DNA of 64,000 nt from Shewanella atlantica (GTDB lineage: Bacteria; Pseudomonadota; Gammaproteobacteria; Enterobacterales; Shewanellaceae): positions 1-64,000 of the forward strand of contig NZ_RXNV01000018.1 in the NCBI RefSeq assembly GCF_003966265.1. The letters are read 5' to 3'. The position numbers were made by a program, and so were the translations under genes. The notes under the pieces were generated by a model. That model saw only the letters and a program-made list of their open reading frames with translations, was not told the DNA's origin and did not search any database. Positions 34,988 to 43,384 of this stretch are shown here, piece by piece; the stretch's first letter is position 1; each line of letters begins with the position of its first letter.

Positions 34988-35878
34988 ATGCATGAGCTTG
35001 GGATATGTAAACAATCAGGTCGACTCTATGAAGGTAACTCGAATAATGGCACCCCTGCTATTGGATCTGTAAACCTGCTACCAATATCGTTTATAGGTGT
35101 CGAAATCCAAAACCTTCTTCCTGAATTCAACGGCTATTCCGGTCATCTTTTTCGTGAAGACAGCTTCGATCCAATAACAAAGGTACGCCGAGGTCGTGTA
35201 TACCGCATGAATGGATCACAACCACAATTCTGGCACGTACATGACTTTATTCGGAATGACCTAAAAAGTGAGAGCTGGAATGGTGGGCAGGCTCCAAAAC
35301 TTGAAGCTGTAGGATATCAACAAGACAGCCTATCTTACTTAAGAAGTGTAAAAGAACTTCCAACAGTGCAACTCGGGCAAGAGCCATTTGCTTCATACTG
35401 GCAAATATTAACAGTTGAAACTTTGGCAAATGGACGTCCTCAACTAACTCTTAAAGCTAAACATAGCTTTACTACCATTCCAGAGTTAATACCTAACCAA
35501 GTACCAAGTGATGCACTTAACCAATTAAGGCAATCACTCGAAAAGGTAGAAAACAGTGCTAACCGCTTAGGTCCTGTTGATACGATAGATAGGTGTCGAG
35601 ATCTGCTTTCTATCGTTTTTGGAGCACTAGAAAATGACTTATCACTAGATTTAGGTGCAGGAATAACCAAGCGAAGAAATAAGAATAAAGATGGTAACTC
35701 TAGTAAAGATGGTCATGACCTGATCACTGTAAATGCAGATATTGTTAGACGTTTGCACTCTCGCGGAAAACCAAATGAAGAACATAGACACAATACACGT
35801 GGACTTACTGATAAAGATGCTGATTTAGCACTTACATCCTTATGGTTTGTTCTGGTTGAGTTAGGTTGGGCGAGATAG
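34988..35878 (+). CDS. Uncharacterised cargo protein with abortive-infection-like C-terminus
   Basis: 296 residues from the ATG at 34988 (AAGGGA at good spacing). The N-terminal ~150 residues are not recognised (CKQSGRLYEGNSNNG, WHVHDFIRND). The C-terminal ~110 residues, with DTIDRCRDLLSIVFGALEND, a charged NKNKDGNSSKDGHD linker, RRLHSRGKPNEEHR and ADLALTSLWFVLVELGW, recall the C-terminal domain seen in some abortive-infection proteins, but only weakly. Its last 38 bases and downstream flank are duplicated at 38079. Lower GC than the core genome fits transfer. Function unknown. Confidence 0.6.
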   Translation: MHELGICKQSGRLYEGNSNNGTPAIGSVNLLPISFIGVEIQNLLPEFNGYSGHLFREDSFDPITKVRRGRVYRMNGSQPQFWHVHDFIRNDLKSESWNGGQAPKLEAVGYQQDSLSYLRSVKELPTVQLGQEPFASYWQILTVETLANGRPQLTLKAKHSFTTIPELIPNQVPSDALNQLRQSLEKVENSANRLGPVDTIDRCRDLLSIVFGALENDLSLDLGAGITKRRNKNKDGNSSKDGHDLITVNADIVRRLHSRGKPNEEHRHNTRGLTDKDADLALTSLWFVLVELGWAR

Positions 35879-35901
35879 CCCTCATTTCAACCCACACAAA
35901 G

Positions 35902-35941
35902 AGCTTAAGTAAAATTTGTCCATATGACTCGGAGCAGTCCA
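35902..35941. mobile_element. IS3-family terminal fragment
   Basis: Forty bases closely resembling the IS end at 37997-38036 (TTTGTCCATA, then ACTCGG, then GCAGTCCA), in the same orientation. No transposase sequence remains beside it. Confidence 0.65.
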
Positions 35942-36003
35942 CTACTGCAATTAACTCAATTCACTTGGAATGAGCTAAAGCCCAAACCAAGTGAACTCGA
36001 TCA

Positions 36004-36381
36004 TTATTGTCTGGAGTGCTTCTCGTCCACACGGTTAATTAGCTCAAAGTTTTGTTGTGAACTATTCCAAATCAACCTAACCTTTTCCTCTAATGAGTCA
36101 ACGTCTTTAAGTAGTGTGGCTGGGGTTTTCTGAAGAAAATCAATTTTGATTTTAAGAGAATTCACCGTATCCTTGAGCCTGTCATTAGAAGTGCTTAATG
36201 CAGAAACTCTCTCGGAAAGAGCAATATTTTGCCTAGCCAACTTTTGTATATTCAGCTCCTCCGTTTCCGCTATACTATCCCAAGCTAGGGAAAGACTTGT
36301 AACAGCAGCTAAAGTCGAAATTGCAGCAAGAAGAATATGGGATTTATTAATCAAGTTCGGAGTATAGTTTGGCTGGCTCAT
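36004..36381 (-). CDS. Membrane-anchored coiled-coil protein
   Basis: 125 residues: one membrane helix at about 16-34 (ILLAAISTLAAVTSLSLAW) followed by a long coiled coil with heptad-like leucines (NIALSERVSALSTSNDRLKDTV, DVDSLEEKVRLIW). Start overlaps the end of the upstream lipoprotein gene by 35 bases, so both are made from one message. Function unknown; the pair may form an envelope complex. AAGGA site before the ATG. Confidence 0.65.
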   Translation of the reverse strand: MSQPNYTPNLINKSHILLAAISTLAAVTSLSLAWDSIAETEELNIQKLARQNIALSERVSALSTSNDRLKDTVNSLKIKIDFLQKTPATLLKDVDSLEEKVRLIWNSSQQNFELINRVDEKHSRQ

Positions 36382-36880
36382 CGTCTAGATCCTTTTTTTG
36401 TAGTTCAGACATACGCACACTCATTTCGTGTCGCTGATTAATATCTGATTGCAGAATGGCTCTTTCACTTTTTACAGAGTCAAGGCTTTCTTTAACCTCA
36501 CCTAAGGCCTCACTATTGCTATCAATATTTTTTTTATTTATTTTTATATCACCGCTATTATTCTGAACTAGGCCTTCAATCTTCTCTAACTCTCTTTGTG
36601 TTGACTTTAACTTCTGCTTTAGATCATTAGCTTCGGCTTCCAATTTTTTACTAAGCTCTAACTTTCCTTCAGCAGCAGCATCAAAGGCTGCTTCTACCTT
36701 ATCGCTTGTGCTCTGCTTGTACGTCCTCACAAGTTGAACATAATATTCTTTAGCCTCTTTCAAACTCCTAAAATTATCGGCTTTTGCAGATTCAACTTTT
36801 CTGTCGACATCAGCATGTGTTGCGCATCCTTGAAAGAATAAACATGTTGTTAGCGTAAGTATCATCACTCTATTGCCCAT
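36347..36880 (-). CDS. Coiled-coil lipoprotein
   Basis: 177 residues with a lipoprotein signal (LTTCLFFQGC, lipidated Cys at about 19) and an almost entirely helical, charged coiled-coil body (KLELSKKLEAEANDLKQKL; LDSVKSERAILQSDI). AAGGAG site directly upstream. Forms a two-gene unit with the overlapping membrane coiled-coil gene. No family recognised. Located among defence cargo of the transposon, but nothing in the sequence shows a defence role. Confidence 0.65.
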   Translation of the reverse strand: MGNRVMILTLTTCLFFQGCATHADVDRKVESAKADNFRSLKEAKEYYVQLVRTYKQSTSDKVEAAFDAAAEGKLELSKKLEAEANDLKQKLKSTQRELEKIEGLVQNNSGDIKINKKNIDSNSEALGEVKESLDSVKSERAILQSDINQRHEMSVRMSELQKKDLDDEPAKLYSELD

Positions 36881-37180
36881 ATAAACTCCTTACTTGATGC
36901 TTTCAATGAGCTCTCTGCTTATTGATTAACAGTTAAGTTACAAGTTTCTCCCTTATCAAAACGTGACTCACATCGCACATTCCTTTATCGTCATCGAAAG
37001 CTTACCAGTTTAGAAGGCATTGATTTACATAGGAAACAAAGGCATACTCCTGTCCCATTAATTTTTACCTTATAGCTACTCCCTATTAATTTGTATCAAT
37101 ACCCTCTCCATTTCTGTGTATTTATTCTAGTGTTTGAATATTGGTTCTTAACATTTGAGACGCCCAAAATTAGCTAAACT
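36881..37180. other. AT-rich intergenic, no gene seen
   Basis: Upstream of the lipoprotein operon. It probably holds the promoter; no clear structure noticed. Confidence 0.4.
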
Positions 37181-37332
37181 GTAAACCTCCCCCTAGATAG
37201 TCTCATGCATGGCCACTCCACTTTCAGGGGGGACAAAATAGGGAGGTTTACACCACCACTTCCCTGTGCCTGGGGAGTGGTCACCGGTACCGGGAGAACT
37301 TATGCATGGGGCTATTTTAGGGGAGGGTTACA
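37181..37332. repeat. Structured region with nested inverted and direct repeats
   Basis: GTAAACCTCCC (37181) pairs with GGGAGGTTTAC (37241). CCACTCC (37213) pairs with GGAGTGG (37274), and ACAAAATAG faces CTATTTT. GGGAGGTTTACAC at 37241 recurs as GGGAGGGTTACAC at 37321, and ATGCATGG occurs twice. No frame spans it. Lies directly downstream of the HNH gene. Could be a folded RNA, a complex terminator or a recombination remnant. Confidence 0.6.
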
Positions 37333-37776
37333 CTACGACTTGCGCCACTGTGTTTGAAATTTATTGAGCTTTCCAATATTGCATTGCTCACACAAGACCT
37401 GCAAATTAGTGATATCTAGTTCCAACTCAGGGTGAGTCGAACGCGGTTTTATATGGTCAACATGCAGGGTTACTCCGCTTTCAGGATTGGCTCCACAACA
37501 TGCACATTTATTTCCATATACTTCAAATGCTTGATAGCGTAACCGCATCCACTTTCCGCTTGAGTAGAAATCAGACTCCGTTGGATCTTTAAAAGGTAAT
37601 TGCTCACAGTCATCGAATACTCTAGGCTCACTTCCTGGCACATAAATAATTGCAGACATGTCTGTTTTGCCATTATGTTTTTTTAGCCACTTCCAAATAG
37701 CTTTTAAAGCACCGGTTTCTGATTTGTATCCTTTTCGACTTGACTTACTATCAATCTGATATGTTACAGAAATCAT
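37333..37776 (-). CDS. HNH endonuclease-family protein
   Basis: 147 residues. C-terminal HNH/zinc module: YQAFEVYGNKCACCGANP, then LHVDHIKPRSTHPELELD and NLQVLCEQCNIGK, i.e. CxxC...H-H...N...CxxCN. The N-terminal ~75 residues (ALKAIWKWLKKHNGK; DFYSSGKWMRLRY) resemble the small HNH proteins that often ride on mobile elements. Catalytic His is in DHIKP. Ribosome site GGGTG is adequate. No partner gene obvious. Confidence 0.85.
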   Translation of the reverse strand: MISVTYQIDSKSSRKGYKSETGALKAIWKWLKKHNGKTDMSAIIYVPGSEPRVFDDCEQLPFKDPTESDFYSSGKWMRLRYQAFEVYGNKCACCGANPESGVTLHVDHIKPRSTHPELELDITNLQVLCEQCNIGKLNKFQTQWRKS

Positions 37777-37870
37777 ATTTCACCCAACAGTTCTGATCGC
37801 TAATGATGTACCAAGCGAATGTCTTTGCGAATGACCGGAAAACATCCAAAGGCTTGGTCTGTTCAACTTA

Positions 37871-38036
37871 TTACATACTAGATTGCCCCACTACATCGGT
37901 GACGGCATAGTTTCGAACGATGACCTGCTTGACGGCTTCTTCTTTAAATTCTGGGGTATATCGTTGTCCACTCATAAACATATCTCCTATGCAAAAAGCT
38001 TAGGTGAAATTTGTCCATAACACTCGGGGCAGTCCA
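37871..38036 (-). mobile_element. IS3-family remnant: terminal repeat and start of orfA
   Basis: On the minus strand the end TGGACTGCCCCGAGTG is followed by an AGGAG site, then a 34-codon frame opening MSGQRYTPEFKEEAVKQV, the unmistakable beginning of an IS3-type OrfA. The frame ends at a stop at 37871 after VVGQSSM, so the helix-turn-helix and OrfB are missing. A related end without transposase is at 35902-35941. Confidence 0.82.
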
Positions 38037-38078
38037 TAGAATCTAGTGAAGTGCCAACTGTTCTAGGGGCTTACCACT

Positions 38079-38144
38079 ATGGTTTGTTCTGGTTGAGTTA
38101 GGTTGGGCGAGATAGTCTTCATTTCAACTCTCACAAAGAGCTTT
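38079..38144 (+). pseudogene. Duplicated 3' tail of the 34988-35878 gene
   Basis: Sixty-six bases match 35841-35906 with four differences and no gap, covering the last ~12 codons, the stop and the following flank. The upstream body of the gene is missing. Confidence 0.85.
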
Positions 38145-38246
38145 TCATCAACACAGGGATTCAAAGCTCAACATGTCTTTAATCAAACCTGAAGCAACCT
38201 CTAAATGAGGCTGCCAGCCCCTTAGGTTCTGGGGACAGTCCAACCT

Positions 38247-39869
38247 CTAACTTTGTTCAACTAAATCAACTTTTTTTGTTTTTTGTATAAAATCTTGAGT
38301 TATTCTATCTTCAAAATCTTGGAAGCTATCAATGAACTGTATATCTACATGATTATTATATTTAGTAGCATACTCTTCGGCTTCACCTGTATCTGACTTT
38401 CGCTCTGCCGTAGCAAAGAAAAACTTCTGATATCGCCTTGGTGATACGCCTTCAAATTGAGTGAAATTTACTTTTAAAGAAGATGTGTGATCACCATCAT
38501 TAATAGCATCATCATGGAGGTCTAGTGCTAAGCTTTTTTCATATGGCTCAATATAATAAACTTGAGTTATTCCTGACGCCACGATATGTCTTGCACAGTT
38601 ATGACAAGGGTAAGTAGTTGTAAATAATATTTTACCTGAAGTTGAAGAGTCTCCTGTTCGCGCCAAGGACGTAATCGCATCCATTTCTGCGTGTATAGAT
38701 CGAGAATATTCAATTAAGGATCCTACTGAGGTGTTTTTGAAAATATTATCAGCTATATGTTGACTTGCTCCATTATCAAAAATTTCAGAAACCAATTGTT
38801 CTAGCTTCTCTTCTTTTGGAGCTACCTCCTTTAAAATAGCCATAATTCCTTCAGCTATCTCATGTGATATACCTTCTTTTATTTTATTTTTATGTGCATC
38901 GTTGTAACACTTCCCCCCCTTATGAATACATCGATAGTCAGAATTATCATCTTCAAAAGTGTAAAGACCTCCACCAGACTTAGGCACATCATTTCGTCCG
39001 GTAGCTACAATATTTCCTTTGATATCTAGAATTGATGCACCAACTTGCCGAGAAAGACAGGCTGATTGCAACGAAGAGGAAAAGGCGCTGTACATTCCCT
39101 TCTCTAAAAGAGATGGGCTAAGACCATTCTTCCCGTGAATTAAGTGTAAAATTCTGACAACTTTTTTATTTAGCTCAGAAATATGACTTTGGTTATTCTT
39201 TATAAAAAAATCTGCATCTAAAATAGTTTTTTCAGTATGCTGACCTTCTTTTAGAGCTGACTTTCTATCTCTATGAATCAAGTCATCAATATCTTTGGGA
39301 GAGATTTTTTCATCCCTCAAATTTCGCTTCCGCTCTGACTCATGTCGAAGAACACCAATTAAGTAAAAGTTATTTTGGTAAACAAGACGTAAAAGCTCAA
39401 CTTCAGCAGGATTCTTAAGCTGATCTACTATGTAGGCTACTTTACCTGAAAATCGTTCATCTTCTTCAATTTCACAATTAAGTTTAATCTGTTGCTTTAG
39501 CGTAGCTATTTTACTAATTATTGCTTCAGCTAATATTTGATGTGAAAAGCGATGTCTAAGTTTGTCACCCTGATCTTGCCGCTTTACATACCTATCGTAA
39601 GAACCTGTTATACTTGGAGATTTATCGGTATCAATATCATTCATCAAGCTGCTGACATAAATATGCTCAACTTGATAGCCTAAAATTTTAAGTTGTTTTT
39701 CAAGAGCTGTACGTAGGGTTTTTATGCCTGCGCCAATAGGGCCACATAGACCAATTACCAACTCTTGGGATTGACGACCAGATATAAGCTTAATGCTATC
39801 GGAGGTGCTAGATGAGCGCCGCCCACTACTAGCAGGAGAGGAGTGTTTTTTAGCTACGTTGCTTGTCAT
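38247..39869 (-). CDS. Anti-phage dCTP deaminase
   Basis: 540 residues with the two-part architecture of defensive dCTP deaminases. The N-terminal P-loop domain has LCGPIGAGIKT at about 41-51 (an unusual loop, with Ile before Lys). The C-terminal cytidine/dCMP-deaminase domain has zinc ligands in HAEMDA (393-398) and PCHNC (421-425). On phage infection such enzymes convert dCTP to dUTP-side products and starve phage replication of nucleotides. Segments LSRQVGASILD and DYRCIHKGGKCYND fit the family. A 53-residue gene lies 63 bases upstream on the same strand. The weak ribosome site suggests the level may be limited or coupled. Confidence 0.9.
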   Translation of the reverse strand: MTSNVAKKHSSPASSGRRSSSTSDSIKLISGRQSQELVIGLCGPIGAGIKTLRTALEKQLKILGYQVEHIYVSSLMNDIDTDKSPSITGSYDRYVKRQDQGDKLRHRFSHQILAEAIISKIATLKQQIKLNCEIEEDERFSGKVAYIVDQLKNPAEVELLRLVYQNNFYLIGVLRHESERKRNLRDEKISPKDIDDLIHRDRKSALKEGQHTEKTILDADFFIKNNQSHISELNKKVVRILHLIHGKNGLSPSLLEKGMYSAFSSSLQSACLSRQVGASILDIKGNIVATGRNDVPKSGGGLYTFEDDNSDYRCIHKGGKCYNDAHKNKIKEGISHEIAEGIMAILKEVAPKEEKLEQLVSEIFDNGASQHIADNIFKNTSVGSLIEYSRSIHAEMDAITSLARTGDSSTSGKILFTTTYPCHNCARHIVASGITQVYYIEPYEKSLALDLHDDAINDGDHTSSLKVNFTQFEGVSPRRYQKFFFATAERKSDTGEAEEYATKYNNHVDIQFIDSFQDFEDRITQDFIQKTKKVDLVEQS

Positions 39870-39932
39870 AGTGCAGAGTTATCCATAACATTTAATGAAG
39901 AACTCTACTATATTGTAAAAGAGGTAAAAATC

Positions 39933-40094
39933 CTACCAATTAAGGCGGTTAGCTCTGTTCATAATGCTTGCCAGTGCCTTTTTTTCCGCTTGTTTTTTAC
40001 GGGCAGTTCCGAACTCGACAACCTTACCGTTAAATGCTGGTGAAGAGACGCTACTAGTTGATTTTTGTTTTTTATTTTGTAGTTCTACTACCAT
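39933..40094 (-). CDS. Small basic protein, DUF4169-like, upstream of the dCTP deaminase
   Basis: 53 residues, absent from simple long-ORF calls. ATG at 40094 with GAGG eight bases upstream; stop at 39933. After a polar Q/K/S-rich start it has FNGKVVEFGTARKKQAEK and KALASIMNRANRL, a basic amphipathic pattern reminiscent of DUF4169 proteins (VxNxRxARKxxxR...NRxxF). Same strand as, and 63 bases before, the anti-phage deaminase, so likely co-transcribed. A regulatory or accessory role in the deaminase system is a guess from position. Confidence 0.55.
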   Translation of the reverse strand: MVVELQNKKQKSTSSVSSPAFNGKVVEFGTARKKQAEKKALASIMNRANRLNW

Positions 40095-40447
40095 ACGATC
40101 ATCCTCAAATTTTAGGCGTTACATTTTACCCACCTAAAAAACCTGGTCAACATTTGTCTGCGGAAAATGTGGACTAATCCTTATGAGCTAAAACTTAGTC
40201 TAATTTTACTTCATTTGCACTAATTTTTTTGTCAAAGATAGATTTCCCTCTAGCATAAAACGTAATATTAAACATAACCACTCCATGTACGAGTAAGTAA
40301 AGCGCAGCTGTCATTGGCTTCAACAGCCTAGTCAATGTAACCGTACGCAGGACTCATAGAATCCCCTCATGTTTACACAACACAATTATTTCGACATGGG
40401 ATAATCCACGTGTCGATGCTACCAACATACCTAGTAAAGCAAGCCGT
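40095..40447. other. Intergenic, no gene seen
   Basis: AT-rich spacer upstream of the small DUF4169-like gene. Likely holds the promoter of the deaminase unit and the 3' end of the following pair. Confidence 0.4.
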
Positions 40448-41215
40448 TCAGGCTACAAACTCTGCTTCAATGTCACCAGCATCTGGAAGCAATATCCTAA
40501 AGATTTTCATAGACGACGGAGATAGAAAAAACTGATGTTGCTTGCAATAGTATCCATAGAACGTCAACTGATGCTCCACCAGCTTGCAGGATGTGGGAGA
40601 TCTCAACTCGTTATTGTTACTTAAGTGAGCGAGTTGAGAGTCAGGCCCTTGCCTTGCCGCGCCATAACAGATTAAAGCCATCAGATCATCTAAGTTCACT
40701 TGATGGATATCTTTGCTCAGTTCATGCTTAATTGTCGTGGATAATTGCGCCACATTAAACTTCATTGCTGTAATGATTTGAGTTACTAGCTCATCAAAAT
40801 TCCTCAAGGTTAGATCAAGAGGGTAGCGACGCCACTTTGTTCCTGGCCGATAGGCGCAAAATGACACGCAAAGCAGTTCCTCTGCAAACCCATCGACTTC
40901 TTTAGTCAGATAATCTTTAGACTTAAGCGCGAGCTTTACCTGCTCAATCTCATCGTCATTCGCTCTTGAGCTGATAGACAAAAGAACATGGATACTCCGC
41001 ACTGGCTCAATAAGGTAGATCTCGCCCCAATGCGTCACTTGAATATCAAATTTATTGGCTTTTAGCTGCTTAAAGAGTACTTTCACAAAGGCCTGCACAT
41101 CAGAATACTGTTCTTTTGAAACGTCGATGCCACCAACTTGCCTTGAGTGAAACGGCAGGATTGCTCTGAGCTTCCTGGCCTTTCTTAGCTGTTGCAGTTT
41201 GCTTTCAATGTTCAT
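40448..41215 (-). CDS. Uncharacterised protein, second gene of a two-gene module
   Basis: 255 residues, mixed alpha/beta, no membrane segment, no motif I recognise. Notable blocks: KARKLRAILPFHSRQVGGIDVSKE (basic start), HWGEIYLIEPVRSIHVLLSIS, and FYGYYCKQHQFFLSP near the end. Starts inside the last 11 bases of the upstream gene, with GAGG before the ATG, so tightly coupled. Sits among defence cargo in the transposon. Could be an undescribed two-gene cargo system. Confidence 0.6.
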   Translation of the reverse strand: MNIESKLQQLRKARKLRAILPFHSRQVGGIDVSKEQYSDVQAFVKVLFKQLKANKFDIQVTHWGEIYLIEPVRSIHVLLSISSRANDDEIEQVKLALKSKDYLTKEVDGFAEELLCVSFCAYRPGTKWRRYPLDLTLRNFDELVTQIITAMKFNVAQLSTTIKHELSKDIHQVNLDDLMALICYGAARQGPDSQLAHLSNNNELRSPTSCKLVEHQLTFYGYYCKQHQFFLSPSSMKIFRILLPDAGDIEAEFVA

Positions 41216-42056
41216 GCTGCAACACCTCTATACTGAAGCTTTCAACTCGCTTTCCTACTTCTCCTTTCTGAGTGATGTTCGTGCCCCGAATAGATAACCA
41301 ACCATCAGAGTAACTGGCCGACTCAACCACCAGCTGGATCTTCTTGCCAGGTATTGCCACATCCGATGACACCCAATCTCCGCTTTGTATTTTCAGGCAT
41401 TGATAAAGCAGCCTCATGTTGAGCGCTTCTATTTCTTGCTCCAGTTGTTCAACAGCCTGGGTGAAACTATCGACCTCTTTTCTGAGTAAATCCTGATGCG
41501 TATCTAAATCGACATTAATAACCGCCGTTACCTCATCCAATTCACTCATAGCCTCAGCAAGCCTATCCAGCGCATAAGACTGTTCAAGCCGACGCTCAAG
41601 TTCAGCATCTTTAGCTTCTATTTCCGCAATGAGACTTTTTACCGACGGGCTAACATCTACCACGGGATCAACGAGCTTAAATTGACCAGGATTAAGGAGC
41701 AACTCAGCTATCGGTATTTTAGTTGTCTGGAAATGGGGCTCATCAAACGGCGAAAGAAAACCAGTCAAGAACACCGATTTTTCAGTCACGTTAATGAAGC
41801 TCTTCACCTCGTGATGATAGCGTCGGCTTAACTCATAGAACCACCGCGCCTCTGGTAAACATTGAGTAATTTGATGAAAGCCCTCTTCAATCAATCGTTC
41901 CCTCAAGCTCAATATCAGTGACACCAACTCATCATGGAATGCGCAATGGCAAAACAGCGGCTGGACACGCCCCGCGTAATACATACCATAATGCGTTTCA
42001 ACAAAGAGCGGCTTCACCTTCAGACAATAAACCCGCTTTTTACCTACTTCACTCAC
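41205..42056 (-). CDS. Uncharacterised coiled-coil protein, first gene of a two-gene module
   Basis: 283 residues. The GTG at 42056 is preferred because GAGGAG lies eight bases upstream; the longer frame would need TTG. The N-terminal ~130 residues are globular (YYAGRVQPLFCHCAFHDELV). A coiled coil follows at about 140-215 (SLIAEIEAKDAELERRLE; FTQAVEQLEQEIEALNMR), then a beta-rich C-terminus (KIQLVVESASYSDGWLSIRG). No family recognised. Overlaps the next gene by 11 bases. Confidence 0.6.
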   Translation of the reverse strand: MSEVGKKRVYCLKVKPLFVETHYGMYYAGRVQPLFCHCAFHDELVSLILSLRERLIEEGFHQITQCLPEARWFYELSRRYHHEVKSFINVTEKSVFLTGFLSPFDEPHFQTTKIPIAELLLNPGQFKLVDPVVDVSPSVKSLIAEIEAKDAELERRLEQSYALDRLAEAMSELDEVTAVINVDLDTHQDLLRKEVDSFTQAVEQLEQEIEALNMRLLYQCLKIQSGDWVSSDVAIPGKKIQLVVESASYSDGWLSIRGTNITQKGEVGKRVESFSIEVLQHEH

Positions 42057-42653
42057 CTCAACTCTCCTCAGCAATTTATGATAAACAGCGCTTTGAGTAG
42101 CAAATCGCCCTTAAACTCAAACTACCAGCATCGTCATCAACCACACACCAAAAACCGGATTAAACTTTCAGCCCTAAAACGATACCGAAGCAACAAGATA
42201 ACGATTAAAAATACCCGTTAATACACACCAACCCCGCCAAAGCGCCATTTCCACTGCCAAACTCCCCGATTTACCATAACTGCCAATTGTGCGCAGTCTT
42301 GTGTGAGAGTGGATGTGGGCGTCTGCATTAGACAATTGGCAACCCGAAGATTGAAAATATGGTCAATCAGTAGTCGTTGAGGATTCCGGATGTACGAAGT
42401 TAGTTTGGGTGTAACAGTAACCCAAACAGTTTAAGTTCGATTTCTATTGGGGGCGCTTCGCTTGCCTCCCCCTCTTTCCATCTCTGCACAATGCCAAGTA
42501 AAAGTCCCAATATGGGAGTAGAGTCCACTGTTAAAGTATGTGGCCTCTTAAATATGCACCTCATCGAAATCCCGCAGAAAAAATTAAAGGAGTGCCTGGC
42601 AGGATGAAGGACTACACCGCCAAGGCGTGACGCTACGCTTTAATAATCCCTAT
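42057..42653. other. Intergenic with inverted repeats, no gene seen
   Basis: TGCCAATTGT (42281-42290) pairs with ACAATTGGCA (42332-42341), with a further GCGCAG/CTGCAT partial pairing inside. A second hairpin (GTTTGGGT/ACCCAAAC) follows at about 42403-42428, and a GC-rich GGGGGCG...GCCTCCCC stretch at about 42450. Together these suggest the scar of an element or a multi-hairpin regulatory region. Confidence 0.45.
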
Positions 42654-42890
42654 CTAGCCGAGAAATCTCTTTAACAAGTAAGTTAATAAGGCGGATAAAA
42701 CAATCGCACCACCCCATTTAGCATGCTTTGTTAAAAATTCAATTATCACCCTAGCTAATGTAGCTGTCCAATGTGGATATCGTCTCCCACCAGGCATTAT
42801 AACAATATCGCCAGGTTCATTTTCATAAGCGCGCCACTCCCCCAAATACCAGTTCCTTATGCTTTCAATAATCACTTTTAATTTCATCAT
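42654..42890 (-). CDS. Small membrane protein
   Basis: 78 residues from the ATG at 42890 (AAAAGG at five bases). A short amphipathic start, a PGDIVIMPGGRRYPHWTA loop, and a C-terminal membrane helix (WGGAIVLSALLTYLL). Family not recognised. A holin-like or toxin-like role is possible for a protein of this shape but unsupported. Confidence 0.45.
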   Translation of the reverse strand: MMKLKVIIESIRNWYLGEWRAYENEPGDIVIMPGGRRYPHWTATLARVIIEFLTKHAKWGGAIVLSALLTYLLKRFLG

Positions 42891-43081
42891 TATCACCTTT
42901 TCAGTGCTTCATAAACACAAAGACAATAGTTCAAGCCGAAACAAAAGTAAATCAATTAAATCATGAAAAACAGTGGCTTAAACGGAAATCCGTTAATACT
43001 CAATCAAGCAGTAGAAAGAAAGTCGTGTTCACCCCCTATACTTTATCAGCCCCCCTAACGTTCAATCTTTAAGGAATGAAA

Positions 43082-43357
43082 ATGAACGACTACTCCACAG
43101 AAACACTTAAATTCATTATTGAATTAGTTAACGAATATCATAACCCGTCAGGAGCACCTAAAATCCCCCCCTTTAGTAATTACTTTAGTACTGGAGATAT
43201 AGTGGATTTCATCCAAAGGGTAGAGTTTTTAGGAAAGCCTGATATAGCGTTAATTGTCCAAGGTTTAAAAAAGTTAGTTAAAGAAAATTATCTAGAACAA
43301 CAACAAAGTCCCAAAGTGTTAGGACTTGAGAATTGGCATATTACTCAAGAGGAATAG
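43082..43357 (+). CDS. Small hypothetical protein, possible winged-helix
   Basis: 91 residues from ATG 43082 (AAGGA seven bases upstream; an ATG two codons earlier is the alternative). The pattern TGDIVDFIQRVEFLGKPDIALIVQGLKKLVKENYLEQ (seen as GDIVDFIQRV, LIVQGLKKLVKENYL) looks like a winged-helix with a C-terminal wing. Family not recognised. Followed by a good terminator. Confidence 0.5.
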   Translation: MNDYSTETLKFIIELVNEYHNPSGAPKIPPFSNYFSTGDIVDFIQRVEFLGKPDIALIVQGLKKLVKENYLEQQQSPKVLGLENWHITQEE

Positions 43358-43384
43358 TTACTTCGCACAAAGTGAAATATGTGT

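Noticed and set aside
41934..42221. 95-residue plus-strand frame
   Set aside because: Mostly antisense to the 41205-42056 gene, no ribosome site, implausible composition.
42281..42341. Integron attC site
   Set aside because: The inverted repeat lacks the RYYYAAC/GTTRRRY core sites and no integrase or cassette array is nearby.
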